Origin: Ancylomarina sp963977525
GTDB lineage: Bacteria > Bacteroidota > Bacteroidia > Bacteroidales > Marinifilaceae
Length of the DNA: 64,000 bases
Direction: 5' to 3'
Assembly: GCA_963977525.1 (NCBI GenBank)
Contig: CAXBPC010000020.1
Coordinates: 1-64,000, forward strand
Of this stretch, positions 9,368 to 17,795 are shown piece by piece (the stretch's first letter is position 1; every line of letters starts with the position of its first letter). The position numbers were made by a program, and so were the translations under genes. The notes under the pieces are model-generated. The model made no database searches. It worked only from the letters and a program-made list of their open reading frames with translations, and was not told where the DNA came from.

Positions 9368-10147
9368 TTATAAGGCATCCATTAGATCTGGATGAATAAA
9401 TTCATAATTCAATCTTCTTTTAAGCTTTTCATTTGTGATGAGTTTAAAAGAAGAAAGGCTTCCCTCATCTTCATCAAAAGAGGGTAAGGCTACACCAATA
9501 CTCTCAGCAGCTTTGGTATAAAATTCCTTTTTAGAAGGATGTGTATCAGCTGTACAATTGAAACATTCCTCCCACACATCTTGCTTTATGATTCCATTGA
9601 TGATTTGTATGCAATCGTCACGATGAATGAGATTCACAGGCGCATCAGCATTTTTCATTTTTTTTCCGGACAAGAAGTTCCCCGGCTTTCTATTCCCACC
9701 AAATAGACCTGAGAATCTTAAAATAGTCGTTTTGTAATTCGTATTTCCTTTTATCAAATTTTCAATGGCAACCCAAGGTGATTCGCTTCGTTCTGAATTC
9801 TCATCAACTGGATTTTCTGAGTTTTTGTAAACGCCTGTTGAGCTAATCAAAACTAAATTCTTAATTGGTGATTTTTCAAGTACAGGCAAAAATTTCTTGT
9901 AAAGTTCGATATCTTTTATCGTTAGATTCAAAACTAGAATATCTGAATTTAAAAAGGACTTCATTTCTTCATTTAAGTCCTCAAATCTCAACTGAAAAGC
10001 TTCAATTCCTTTCTCTAATAAGCGTTCTTTTTTACAAAGACGAGTTGTAGCACCTTTTACATTAAAACCTTTTCCTAGAAAATCCATTGCTAGGGATTCG
10101 CCTAACCAACCGCAGGAAAGTATACTGATGGAATTATATCGTTGCAT
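9368..10147 (-). CDS. NAD(P)-binding epimerase-like protein (YeeZ-type extended SDR)
   Basis: A 259-residue Rossmann-fold protein. The nucleotide-binding turn is an unusual SCGWLGESLA near residue 11, like the YeeZ group. The serine of the SDR active site is in LVLISSTGVYKN, with the Tyr in VYKN instead of a clear YxxxK. The segment RFSGLFGGNRKPG corresponds to the extended-SDR RxxxxYG region. The substrate is unknown. It is convergent with the methyltransferase gene, with stop codons side by side at 9367/9368. Confidence 0.78.
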   Translation of the reverse strand: MQRYNSISILSCGWLGESLAMDFLGKGFNVKGATTRLCKKERLLEKGIEAFQLRFEDLNEEMKSFLNSDILVLNLTIKDIELYKKFLPVLEKSPIKNLVLISSTGVYKNSENPVDENSERSESPWVAIENLIKGNTNYKTTILRFSGLFGGNRKPGNFLSGKKMKNADAPVNLIHRDDCIQIINGIIKQDVWEECFNCTADTHPSKKEFYTKAAESIGVALPSFDEDEGSLSSFKLITNEKLKRRLNYEFIHPDLMDAL

Positions 10148-10209
10148 GTCTAGTAGATAGTTTGAACACTGAATAATATAAACAAAGGTTTATAAAATTT
10201 TAAAGTTCA

Positions 10210-10605
10210 TCAAGTATCTTGGAACAATTTCTCAAATAAGCCTAATTTTTCCAACAAATGGGGTTTATCTTTCAAAGCAATTTTCACTATCTTCTTATAA
10301 TCACTTACCCATTCAGATAATAGATCTAATATTTCATCTTGCATCTGAGTCGTTTTCTGACCGTCTTCCACTTCATTTCTCTTTAAGAAATCATTTTGTT
10401 CTTGATACTTATCGACATTCTCATTGTTTGGGTTCTCACACAACTCTTCAAAAATTAACAATAAAGATTTTGCCTCAGAAAGTTTGACTTCATCATATCC
10501 AAATAGTTCCACAGAGCTCTTTATAGAAAAATCAGTAAGACTGCAATTTAGTAATAATTTAGTGTCTACTATAAAATCTGCAATTGATTCATTTATACTT
10601 ATCAT
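10210..10605 (-). CDS. Hypothetical protein, all-helical
   Basis: About 131 residues from the ATG at 10605; a TTG three codons upstream is also in frame. The sequence is acidic and predicted mostly helical (for example DEVKLSEAKSLLLIFEELCEN), with no signal peptide or membrane segment. I do not recognise a family. It is the last of three minus-strand genes after the LuxI-like and ThiF-like genes. It is separated from thiF by 240 bp containing hairpins, so membership in that operon is uncertain. Confidence 0.65.
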   Translation of the reverse strand: MISINESIADFIVDTKLLLNCSLTDFSIKSSVELFGYDEVKLSEAKSLLLIFEELCENPNNENVDKYQEQNDFLKRNEVEDGQKTTQMQDEILDLLSEWVSDYKKIVKIALKDKPHLLEKLGLFEKLFQDT

Positions 10606-10643
10606 ATATAGCAAATTAGAGGATTTTCATATCCAATTATTAG

Positions 10644-10673
10644 AAAAGACCATTCTTTGCAGAATAGTCTTTT
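10644..10673. other. 13-bp inverted repeat (hairpin) between ThiF-like and hypothetical genes
   Basis: AAAAGACCATTCT, a TTGC loop, then AGAATAGTCTTTT: 13-bp arms with one G-U pair. On the minus strand it ends in TTTT, so it could weakly terminate the ThiF-like transcript upstream of the hypothetical gene. A second small dyad (AACTAC/GTAGTT) sits immediately after the thiF stop near 10830-10850. Confidence 0.55.
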
Positions 10674-10854
10674 CATTGGACAACAGTGTCAATCCAAAAT
10701 CTCTTTCATCCATATTATAAAATGACTTCACTTACAACTACACACTTGAGACCTATTCTATGGATTTAGAATTATTTTCTTGGTGACAACTGTATGAATC
10801 AAAATTAGTCGAGAAAACCTCTCAGAACAACTACCCTTTAGAGTAGTTTTCTAA

Positions 10855-11586
10855 TCAACTTGTTGAAATATAAAAATCAGGGAAGACCTTCACCATTTTT
10901 TCGTTAGCAAGTTTAAACAATAAACTAGCACATATCCCAGCATTCATCCATGACCCCACGGCTAATTGAGGTGGAGATTCCACACCTCCTTCTTCTTTAT
11001 ATTTTATTAAAACATCGCTTAACCATGTCAAATCTTCATTCTTACTACTATTCACTATAATATGCTCAACAATATCAACCTCAGGTTCTTCATAATTTTT
11101 CACAATAGTTTCTAAACTTTCACTTCGTTCATTAATTACAAAAACACATCCTGCCCAGCCGAGATTATAAGGATGTAAGACTGGAATATTTTTCTTTAAA
11201 CAAATTTCATCGAAAATAAATGGAGCATTAGAGGTAAAATCAATTGTATTGATTGCAATATCAATATCTTCAAGATATTCAGCACAATTTTCTTTTGTTA
11301 AAAAAACGTTGTGCTGATTAATAGTAGCATTAGGATTTATTGATTTTAACCTTTTGTACAGGCTTTCAACCTTCGAATTCTCAATATCATCTTGAGTATA
11401 ATTCTGACGATTCAAATTGGAATGTTCTACATTATCCATATCACAGATGGTAATGTTTTCAAATCCTGTTCTTAATGCACATTCGGCAATATTACTTCCT
11501 AATCCAGCTCCAGCTATCAGAATTCGAGTATTTTTAATTTTCTCTTGTTCTAGATCAGACACATATAATCTATTTCTTTTATACAT
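10855..11586 (-). CDS. ThiF/MoeB/HesA-type E1-like adenylyltransferase
   Basis: A 243-residue E1-like protein. It has the nucleotide motif LIAGAGLGSNIAE near residue 24, the aspartate/arginine element CDMDNVEHSNLNRQ, a downstream conserved lysine (SKVESLYKRL) and the acidic NTIDFTSNAPF. The ATP-adenylating machinery therefore looks intact. The paired CxxC zinc motifs of MoeB/ThiF are absent. Proteins of this superfamily adenylate C-terminal carboxylates of ubiquitin-like proteins or of peptides (MccB) or small acids. No ThiS/MoaD-like protein is encoded nearby. It lies 80 bp downstream of the LuxI-like acyltransferase gene on the same strand, which suggests a joint biosynthetic step. The true substrate is unknown. 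Confidence 0.82.
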   Translation of the reverse strand: MYKRNRLYVSDLEQEKIKNTRILIAGAGLGSNIAECALRTGFENITICDMDNVEHSNLNRQNYTQDDIENSKVESLYKRLKSINPNATINQHNVFLTKENCAEYLEDIDIAINTIDFTSNAPFIFDEICLKKNIPVLHPYNLGWAGCVFVINERSESLETIVKNYEEPEVDIVEHIIVNSSKNEDLTWLSDVLIKYKEEGGVESPPQLAVGSWMNAGICASLLFKLANEKMVKVFPDFYISTS

Positions 11587-11612
11587 AATAAAATGGGGTT
11601 AAAGTCAGCTAA

Positions 11613-11635
11613 TGAGTAAATAATATTTTTACTCA
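11613..11635. promoter_or_regulatory. Dyad upstream of the ThiF-like gene
   Basis: TGAGTAAA and TTTACTCA form perfect 8-bp arms around a 7-base AT-rich centre, 27 bp upstream of the ThiF-like start. It could be an operator (for example of the adjacent LuxR-type regulator) or an RNA hairpin; no T-run follows on either strand. Confidence 0.4.
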
Positions 11636-11666
11636 CTTGCCGACCAAGTTCTTTTAAATAAAAAAA

Positions 11667-12383
11667 TTAAGCAGAGTATAGCTCTTGCTGAGTAATAGAA
11701 TAACAAAGATGTTTATGTTTGTTTACAAACTTTTCGACACCCTTAGCAGTATTAAAGATTGGTACCGTTTCTGATCCTAAATACATTTTTGATTCACCAA
11801 TTTGAGAAGAATTAATTCCCATTAGTTTTAATTTATCAAAGAGTTTTTTATCACTCTCTGCTAAATAAACGTTATTACTATTCATACATACATGTTGCAA
11901 AACGCTTGTTAGTAAAAGCTTGAGAATTGTAATTCTATTATTTCTCAACAAAAAATCTTTTCTTATTTTTTGCTGATCAATAGCAAACCTACCAATATGC
12001 CATATTTCATTCGGTTTAAAATCTAATCTATTTAGAATGTCATCAACATTTATATCGAAATCATCTTCTATTGGTAGCTTACTTTTACCATCCCATTTCT
12101 CTGCTTTTATCGTGCCAACAATTTCTTGTTCTCGATTCTTAATAGCGTAGAAATAAGAGGTAGAGAAACTCTTTAAATCAAGTTCTTTGGTTTTTACCAG
12201 ATCTGCATAATTGATAATGTTTGAGTTTAAATGCACTTGATGATTTACACGTAGAATAAATCTACTTACATCTGAAAGGTGTTCTTTAGACACTACCCAT
12301 AGTGAATAGTCTTGAAAATCGTTTAATAGGATATCCATATTGAATATAAATTTTAAGTTTATATCAATATTGAAGTTCTTCAT
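11667..12383 (-). CDS. LuxI/FeeM-like acyltransferase (GNAT superfamily)
   Basis: A 238-residue protein; an internal ATG at residue 16 is an alternative start. The order of elements suits the autoinducer-synthase branch of the acyl-CoA N-acyltransferase fold: an N-terminal helix after SLWVVS, a strand EIVGTIKAEKW, an acidic middle, then WHIGRFAID (residues 128-136). The last piece aligns with the LuxI signature WELSRFAVD, with Arg132 conserved and the LuxI Glu replaced by His129. The C-terminal half (helix ILKLLLTSVLQHVC, strand NVYLAES, then LGSETVPIF) also fits. Such enzymes join acyl groups to amino acids or SAM-derived amines. The specific product cannot be predicted. A PAS-LuxR regulator is divergent and a ThiF-like enzyme follows, so a signalling role is plausible but unproven. 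Confidence 0.65.
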   Translation of the reverse strand: MKNFNIDINLKFIFNMDILLNDFQDYSLWVVSKEHLSDVSRFILRVNHQVHLNSNIINYADLVKTKELDLKSFSTSYFYAIKNREQEIVGTIKAEKWDGKSKLPIEDDFDINVDDILNRLDFKPNEIWHIGRFAIDQQKIRKDFLLRNNRITILKLLLTSVLQHVCMNSNNVYLAESDKKLFDKLKLMGINSSQIGESKMYLGSETVPIFNTAKGVEKFVNKHKHLCYSITQQELYSA

Positions 12384-12465
12384 CTTGCATACAACCCCTC
12401 AAAAGTGTAGTTTTATTTACCGTTAATTTACTTAATTGGGTTATTCATCAAAAAAGAGGAAGCTT

Positions 12466-13227
12466 ATGATTGCGATTGAACGTTTTTTTGACCCCATTAG
12501 AAAAGATGGTTATTTAGGAGAAGATAATTACTTATTGATCAAGCAATATATACTAGCACTTAAGTCTGTATCAAAATTAATAAACCTTGGCTTTTATATT
12601 ATTGATTATAACAAGCAAAAGTTTTTATACGTATCCGACGATCCCTTATTTTTATCTGGATATGAGCAGGATGAAGTTTTAGAAATGGGCTATGAGTTTT
12701 ACAATAAAGTTGTACCGCCTGAAGATCTCGATATGCTTGTTGAAATGAATGAAAAAGCTTTTAGTTTTTTCTACGATCTCCCATCTGATAAAAGAGATAA
12801 AGCATCGATTTCATATGACTTTAGGTTAAAGAGAAAAGAAAGTGGTAGTGAAATTTTAATTAATCAGAAGCTAACACCAGTAATATTAACCGAAACTGGT
12901 AATATTTGGTTTGCCCTTTGCCTAGTTTCTCTATCCGTTGCAGAGAAGCCAGGTAATGTTTTTATCACATTTAATGAGGAAGGGACAAAGTATGATTATG
13001 ATTTTACAAGAAAACAATTCACCCCAGCCAAAATAAAACATCTTTCTAAAAGGGAAAAAAATGTATTACAACTAATGATACAAGGAAATTCAGCATGTGA
13101 AATGTCTCAAAAACTATTTATTTCAGAAGAAACCGTTAAGTTTCATAAACGAAATATTGTGAAAAAACTTAATGTTAAGAGTCCGATGGAAGCAGTCTAT
13201 CTTGCAACGATAAATAAGATTGTTTGA
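12466..13227 (+). CDS. PAS-domain LuxR-type transcriptional regulator
   Basis: About 253 residues from the ATG at 12466; a TTG at 12436 would add ten residues. Residues 30-150 look like a PAS sensor domain (GFYIIDYNKQKFLYVSDDPLFLSGY ... VVPPEDLDM, given here in pieces). Residues 190-250 are a GerE/LuxR helix-turn-helix (LSKREKNVLQLM ... SEETVKFHKRNIVKKL). There is no autoinducer-binding domain of the classical LuxR kind and no receiver domain. It is divergent from the LuxI-like gene with about 80 bp between start codons, the usual arrangement for a regulator controlling its neighbour. The ligand sensed by the PAS domain is unknown. Confidence 0.87.
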   Translation: MIAIERFFDPIRKDGYLGEDNYLLIKQYILALKSVSKLINLGFYIIDYNKQKFLYVSDDPLFLSGYEQDEVLEMGYEFYNKVVPPEDLDMLVEMNEKAFSFFYDLPSDKRDKASISYDFRLKRKESGSEILINQKLTPVILTETGNIWFALCLVSLSVAEKPGNVFITFNEEGTKYDYDFTRKQFTPAKIKHLSKREKNVLQLMIQGNSACEMSQKLFISEETVKFHKRNIVKKLNVKSPMEAVYLATINKIV

Positions 13228-13245
13228 AATCCAAAACTGCTCTAA

Positions 13246-13277
13246 ATAAAAAAGCCGAAGAATAAATCTTCGGCTTT
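13246..13277 (-). terminator. Terminator (aconitase transcript, possibly bidirectional)
   Basis: An 11-bp perfect stem AAAGCCGAAGA/TCTTCGGCTTT with a 5-base loop. The T-run lies on the minus strand, so it serves the acnB transcript. It also lies just past the LuxR-type gene on the plus strand. Confidence 0.85.
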
Positions 13278-13377
13278 GGGTTGAAGCTTTGAGGTTGTCC
13301 ATCTCTCACTTCAATTTACGATTAACAATTAGTGATTATTAATTCTTACTAATAGTCAGTCATAAATTAATAATTAC

Positions 13378-15930
13378 TTACAGATCGCGACGTTGGTATA
13401 AAGCATCTGCCATATCCATTTTATCAAACTGCATATATTTGTATACTTCCTCTTCATGAGCTTGGATCTTCTCTTTATAGATCTCCATATACTCAGCTGG
13501 AGTAGGTAATTTCCCTAGAACTGAAACAATAGCACCTAGTTCTGCAGAACCTAACCAAACCTGAGCACCTGTACCCATACGGTTGTTGAAGTTACGAGTT
13601 GAAGTTGAATAAACATTCACCTTATCTGGTACACGTAGTTGGTTACCCATACATAGTGAACATCCAGGAGTCTCGATACGAACACCCAATTGAGAAAAAG
13701 TAGCAAAAGTTGCTTCTTCTTTCAATACAGCAGCATCCATACGTGTAGGAGGTGCCATATATGTTCTTACCTTATCGCTTGGTGTTAGTCCACTCCATAC
13801 TTTTTCACATGCACGGAAATGACCAATGTTAGTCATACATGAACCGATAAATACATCCTGAATTTCAGTGTTCTGAACATCAGAAAGTAATTTTACGTCA
13901 TCTGGATCATTTGGACAACAAAGGATAGGCTCGTGAATTTCAGAAAGATCGATCTCTATTGTTGCAGCATATTCAGCATTTTCATCTCTTGAAAGTAACA
14001 CTGGGTTAGCTAACCACTCGTTACAAGCATCAATACGATTCTGAATTGTTTGAGCATCATCGTAACCCATCTTGATCATTGATTCCATCAAGGCAACATT
14101 AGACTTCACATACTCAATAACACGCTCTTCTGATAACTTAATACAACCAGCAGCAGCAGAACGCTCAGCAGTCGCATCAGTTAATTCAAAAGCTTGCTCA
14201 ACAGTAATTTCCTCAAGACCTTCCATCTCGATAATCTTTCCGCTGAATATATTGATTTTGTTTTTCTTAGGAACAGTTAATTGTCCATTCTGAATCGCAA
14301 AATATGGGATAGCATTCACAACATCACGTAAAGTGATACCCGTGTTAAGCTTACCTTTAAATTTAATAAGAATAGATTCTGGCATATCTAATGGCATGAA
14401 TCCTAATGCACCAGCAAAAGCAACCAAACCAGAACCAGCTGGGAATGAAATACCCAATGGGAAACGTGTATGAGAGTCACCACCTGTACCAACAGTATCA
14501 GGAACCAATAAACGGTTCAACCATGAGTGAATTACACCATCACCTTGCTTCAATGGTACACCTTTACGCTCAGACATGAACTTAGGCATACTTTTGTGCA
14601 TGATAACATCTGTTGCTTTAGGATAAGCAGCAGTATGACAGAAAGACTGCATGAACATAGGAGCTTCGAACTTCAAACATGCCAATTCTTTAATCTCATC
14701 ACGAGTCATAGGACCAGTAGTATCTTGAGATCCAACAGTTGTCATTTTTGGAGCACATGACGTTCCTGGCAATACACCTTCAACACCACAAGCTTTACCA
14801 ACCAATTTTTGAGCCATTGTATAACCCTGATTTGCCTTAGGCTCTGGATTATTCGCAACAGTAAAAATATCAGCAGCAGGCATTCCTAATAAAGTACGAG
14901 ACTTTTCAGTTAATGCTTTACCAATGATCAATGGAATACGACCACCAGCACGGTACTCATCAGTTAATGTGTCAGGAGCTAAAGAATAAGTACAAACCAC
15001 TTCGCCATTGCGAGTAATGTCACCTTTTACATTGTTGATGATGATTTCATCACCTGTATTCAATACAGAAACATCAGTTAGGATTGGTAATCCACCTGAA
15101 TCCTGAGTTGTATTATAGAAAATTGGAGCAATAGCGCCACCAATTACCACACCAGCAGTACGCTTGTTTGGTACACATGGAATATCCTCACCAATATGCC
15201 ATAGTAATGAGTTGGCAGCAGATTTACGAGAAGATCCAGTACCTACAACGTCACCTACAAAAGCAACTTTGTGACCTTCTTTTCTCCATCCAGCGATAGT
15301 TTCGATACCATCTTCGAAACGACCAGCACCCATAGCTAGAGCATGCAATGGAATATCAGGACGCGTAAACGCCTGAGAAGCAGGAGAGAAATCATCTGTA
15401 TTGATTTCACCTTCTACCTTATAAACTTTAAGTTTGATTTCTTCTGGCAATTCTTCACGCCTAGTGAACCACTCAGCGTTTGCCCAAGATTCAATCACAC
15501 TTTTGGCAGCAGCATTGTTCTTAGCAAGTTCTGCAATTGTTTCGAAAGAATCGTAAACAAGAACAATTCCTTTAAGAGCTACTGCAGCCTCATCAGCCAA
15601 AACTTCATCTTGTAAAGCCTCAACCAATACGGTTACGTTGTATCCACCCATCATCGTTCCCAAAATCTCAATTGCTTCAGATTTTGTGATAATTGGTGAA
15701 CTCAATTCGTCTTTTAAAAGCTGTCCTAAAAATTCAGCTTTAACTTTTGTTGAATCATCAACTCCAGGAGCGATTTTTTCTTTGAATAAATGCAAAAGAA
15801 AATCTTCTTTCCCTTCGATAGGATTTTGCAATAACTCGCAAAGTTCTGCAGTCTGTTCTGCATTCAATGGCAAAGCCGGTATACCTTTGGTAGCGCGGGC
15901 TGCTTCGTGTTTTAAATATGCGTCAATCAT
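13378..15930 (-). CDS. acnB: Aconitate hydratase B
   Basis: An 850-residue TCA-cycle enzyme that interconverts citrate and isocitrate and, in this family, also hydrates 2-methylaconitate. The domain order is that of AcnB: an N-terminal HEAT-like domain (1-160), then the swivel domain (KVEGEINTDDFSPA near 175), then the iron-sulfur catalytic domains. The three cluster-ligand cysteines are Cys698 in GSCMTNIGHFR and Cys757/Cys760 in GCSLCMGNQ, with the same spacing as in E. coli AcnB (865 residues). It is monocistronic, with its own promoter about 80 bp upstream and a terminator downstream. Codon use favours highly expressed codons. Confidence 0.97.
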   Translation of the reverse strand: MIDAYLKHEAARATKGIPALPLNAEQTAELCELLQNPIEGKEDFLLHLFKEKIAPGVDDSTKVKAEFLGQLLKDELSSPIITKSEAIEILGTMMGGYNVTVLVEALQDEVLADEAAVALKGIVLVYDSFETIAELAKNNAAAKSVIESWANAEWFTRREELPEEIKLKVYKVEGEINTDDFSPASQAFTRPDIPLHALAMGAGRFEDGIETIAGWRKEGHKVAFVGDVVGTGSSRKSAANSLLWHIGEDIPCVPNKRTAGVVIGGAIAPIFYNTTQDSGGLPILTDVSVLNTGDEIIINNVKGDITRNGEVVCTYSLAPDTLTDEYRAGGRIPLIIGKALTEKSRTLLGMPAADIFTVANNPEPKANQGYTMAQKLVGKACGVEGVLPGTSCAPKMTTVGSQDTTGPMTRDEIKELACLKFEAPMFMQSFCHTAAYPKATDVIMHKSMPKFMSERKGVPLKQGDGVIHSWLNRLLVPDTVGTGGDSHTRFPLGISFPAGSGLVAFAGALGFMPLDMPESILIKFKGKLNTGITLRDVVNAIPYFAIQNGQLTVPKKNKINIFSGKIIEMEGLEEITVEQAFELTDATAERSAAAGCIKLSEERVIEYVKSNVALMESMIKMGYDDAQTIQNRIDACNEWLANPVLLSRDENAEYAATIEIDLSEIHEPILCCPNDPDDVKLLSDVQNTEIQDVFIGSCMTNIGHFRACEKVWSGLTPSDKVRTYMAPPTRMDAAVLKEEATFATFSQLGVRIETPGCSLCMGNQLRVPDKVNVYSTSTRNFNNRMGTGAQVWLGSAELGAIVSVLGKLPTPAEYMEIYKEKIQAHEEEVYKYMQFDKMDMADALYQRRDL

Positions 15931-16270
15931 GAGTTTGTTGATACGGTTATGTTAGTTTAGTAACCTACGTATTTAGAATAAAGAATTATTCCTTTATTCG
16001 TAACAAACATATGGTTTTTCTATTTACGCAATTCAGAAAGATATGTGTTTTATATCATGTTTTAGAGCATGAAATATGGGTGTAATCCCTACCCTAAATC
16101 CAAGTAAATGCTATATTTGCGACCATTTTCAAAAACATTAAAACATAAATGTTTCAAATATTTCAATCTGCCCTAAAACTGGATCACATAAAGACCAAAA
16201 CTAAACAATATATTTACCAATACGATATGATTTAGTCATCTCGTTTGATCTAAATAAGATAATTCCATGA
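15931..16270. other. Intergenic region between acnB and the symporter gene
   Basis: No gene in these 340 bases. It contains the acnB promoter (see 16004-16031). A TATATTTG box also reads rightward at about 16111-16119, but no plus-strand gene follows it. Confidence 0.5.
16004..16031 (-). promoter_or_regulatory. Predicted acnB promoter (Bacteroidota type)
   Basis: On the minus strand TTG (16031-16029), 17 bases, then TATGTTTG (16011-16004) match the TTG-N17-23-TAnnTTTG pattern of Flavobacterium/Bacteroides housekeeping promoters. The -7 box lies 74 bp upstream of the acnB start codon. Confidence 0.6.
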
Positions 16271-17632
16271 TTAAAAAAGACCTAAGCCATGCAAAAAGAC
16301 AATTGCAATAGCTCCTGGTGCAATGAATTTTAAAACAAATATAAAAGCGGTGATTACTCCTTTAGACAACTTAGAACCTTTGGCTAATTCTTCTTCTATT
16401 TTTTTTCTTCCCCAATACCAACCTATAAATAAGGAGATAAATAAGCCTCCTAAAGGCAATAGCATATTAGCTGAAATCCAATCTAGAAGATCAAAAAAAT
16501 TCAAACCGAACAAGGTTTGCTCTTTCAATAAACCCATAGAAAGTGAACAGAAAACGCCAACAATCGCAATCATCACAGTTGCCAAAATAGTTGCAAGCTT
16601 TCTTTTAATCTTTAATTCTTCTCTAAAATATGCAACAACTACCTCAAGTATTGAAATAGATGATGTTAATGCAGCCACAGTCAATAGAAGAAAGAATAGG
16701 ATTGCGAAGAAGAAGCCACCAGGCATTTGTTGAAATACGTTTGGTAAGGTTATAAATACTAAGCCTGGACCACTACTAGGTTCAATACCAAAAGCAAATA
16801 CAGCAGGGAAAATTGCAACACCTGCAAGAATAGCAATAAGTGTATCAGCTATGGTTACCTGCAAAGCTGTCTTAGCTAGGTTATTCTGATTCCCAATATA
16901 TGAACCATATGTTATAAGGGTTCCCATTCCCAAACTCAAAGAAAAAAATGCGTGCCCCAAAGCACTTAAAATACCTTCTGATGTTAGCTTTGAAAAATCA
17001 GGGTGAAATAGGAAGTTTAAACCTTCTTTTGCACCATCCAGAGTAATGGCTCGTATATCTAGCACAATAATTATAAGAATCAATATGGGCATCAGTATTT
17101 TTGCATATTTCTCGATACCATCTTTTACACCTATTATTACAATTGCCATGGTCATCAACATAAAAGACAATTGATAAAAAATTGGTAAGCCTGGCTTCTC
17201 TATAAACTGGGTAAACATAGATTCTAATTCATCCGGACTCTTAGTCGCAAAACTATCAGTAACAGATTTCACAATATAATCGATACTCCACCCTGCAACA
17301 ACCCCATAAAAAGAAAGAATCATTACTGCAGCTGCTACACCTAAAACACCTACTAGTTTCCAAGGTGAGTTTGGAGCGAGATTCTTAAATGCTCCAAATA
17401 CATTCGATCGAGACTTACGACCAATCATGAATTCAGAAAGCATAATTGGCAAACCTATAAGCACTATGAATCCAAGATAAACAAAGAGAAAAGCTGCACC
17501 CCCATATACACCAGTTATGTACGGGAATTTCCATATATTCCCTAAACCTACAGCCGAACCAGCTGCAGCGGCTATTACACCCATTTTACTCGAAAAGACA
17601 TCTCTTACTGGGGGTGTTTTATCTGATTTCAT
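16271..17632 (-). CDS. Sodium:neurotransmitter symporter family transporter
   Basis: A 453-residue inner-membrane protein with about 11-12 helices. The N-terminal signature AGSAVGLGNIWKFPY is diagnostic of the SNF/NSS (LeuT-like) family and forms the substrate and sodium site of helix 1. The unwound helix 6 region is HAFFSLSLGMGTLITYGSY. LeuT-type bacterial members take up amino acids with sodium. The substrate here is unassigned. It is encoded alone, between the acnB promoter region and the aldolase terminator. Confidence 0.93.
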   Translation of the reverse strand: MKSDKTPPVRDVFSSKMGVIAAAAGSAVGLGNIWKFPYITGVYGGAAFLFVYLGFIVLIGLPIMLSEFMIGRKSRSNVFGAFKNLAPNSPWKLVGVLGVAAAVMILSFYGVVAGWSIDYIVKSVTDSFATKSPDELESMFTQFIEKPGLPIFYQLSFMLMTMAIVIIGVKDGIEKYAKILMPILILIIIVLDIRAITLDGAKEGLNFLFHPDFSKLTSEGILSALGHAFFSLSLGMGTLITYGSYIGNQNNLAKTALQVTIADTLIAILAGVAIFPAVFAFGIEPSSGPGLVFITLPNVFQQMPGGFFFAILFFLLLTVAALTSSISILEVVVAYFREELKIKRKLATILATVMIAIVGVFCSLSMGLLKEQTLFGLNFFDLLDWISANMLLPLGGLFISLFIGWYWGRKKIEEELAKGSKLSKGVITAFIFVLKFIAPGAIAIVFLHGLGLF

Positions 17633-17744
17633 ATAATATTAGGGCTTATTTAAATTTAGGGTTAGCTAGTTAGAGTAATCAGCTTATAAAGAAACCAAAT
17701 TCTCAAAATCTGACAAGTAATTTAATGACGATTATTTTTAGGCA

Positions 17745-17772
17745 CAAAAAAACCCAGACAAAGTCTGGGTTA
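17745..17772 (-). terminator. Terminator of the aldolase gene
   Basis: A 9-bp perfect stem AACCCAGAC/GTCTGGGTT with a 3-base loop, followed by T7 on the minus strand, 24 bp after the fbaA stop. Confidence 0.9.
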
Positions 17773-17795
17773 TTAAAATCGGTATATGAATGCGA

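Noticed and set aside
16111..16119. Promoter of a small RNA
   Set aside because: TATATTTG is present, but no gene, terminator or structure follows on the plus strand before the symporter gene.
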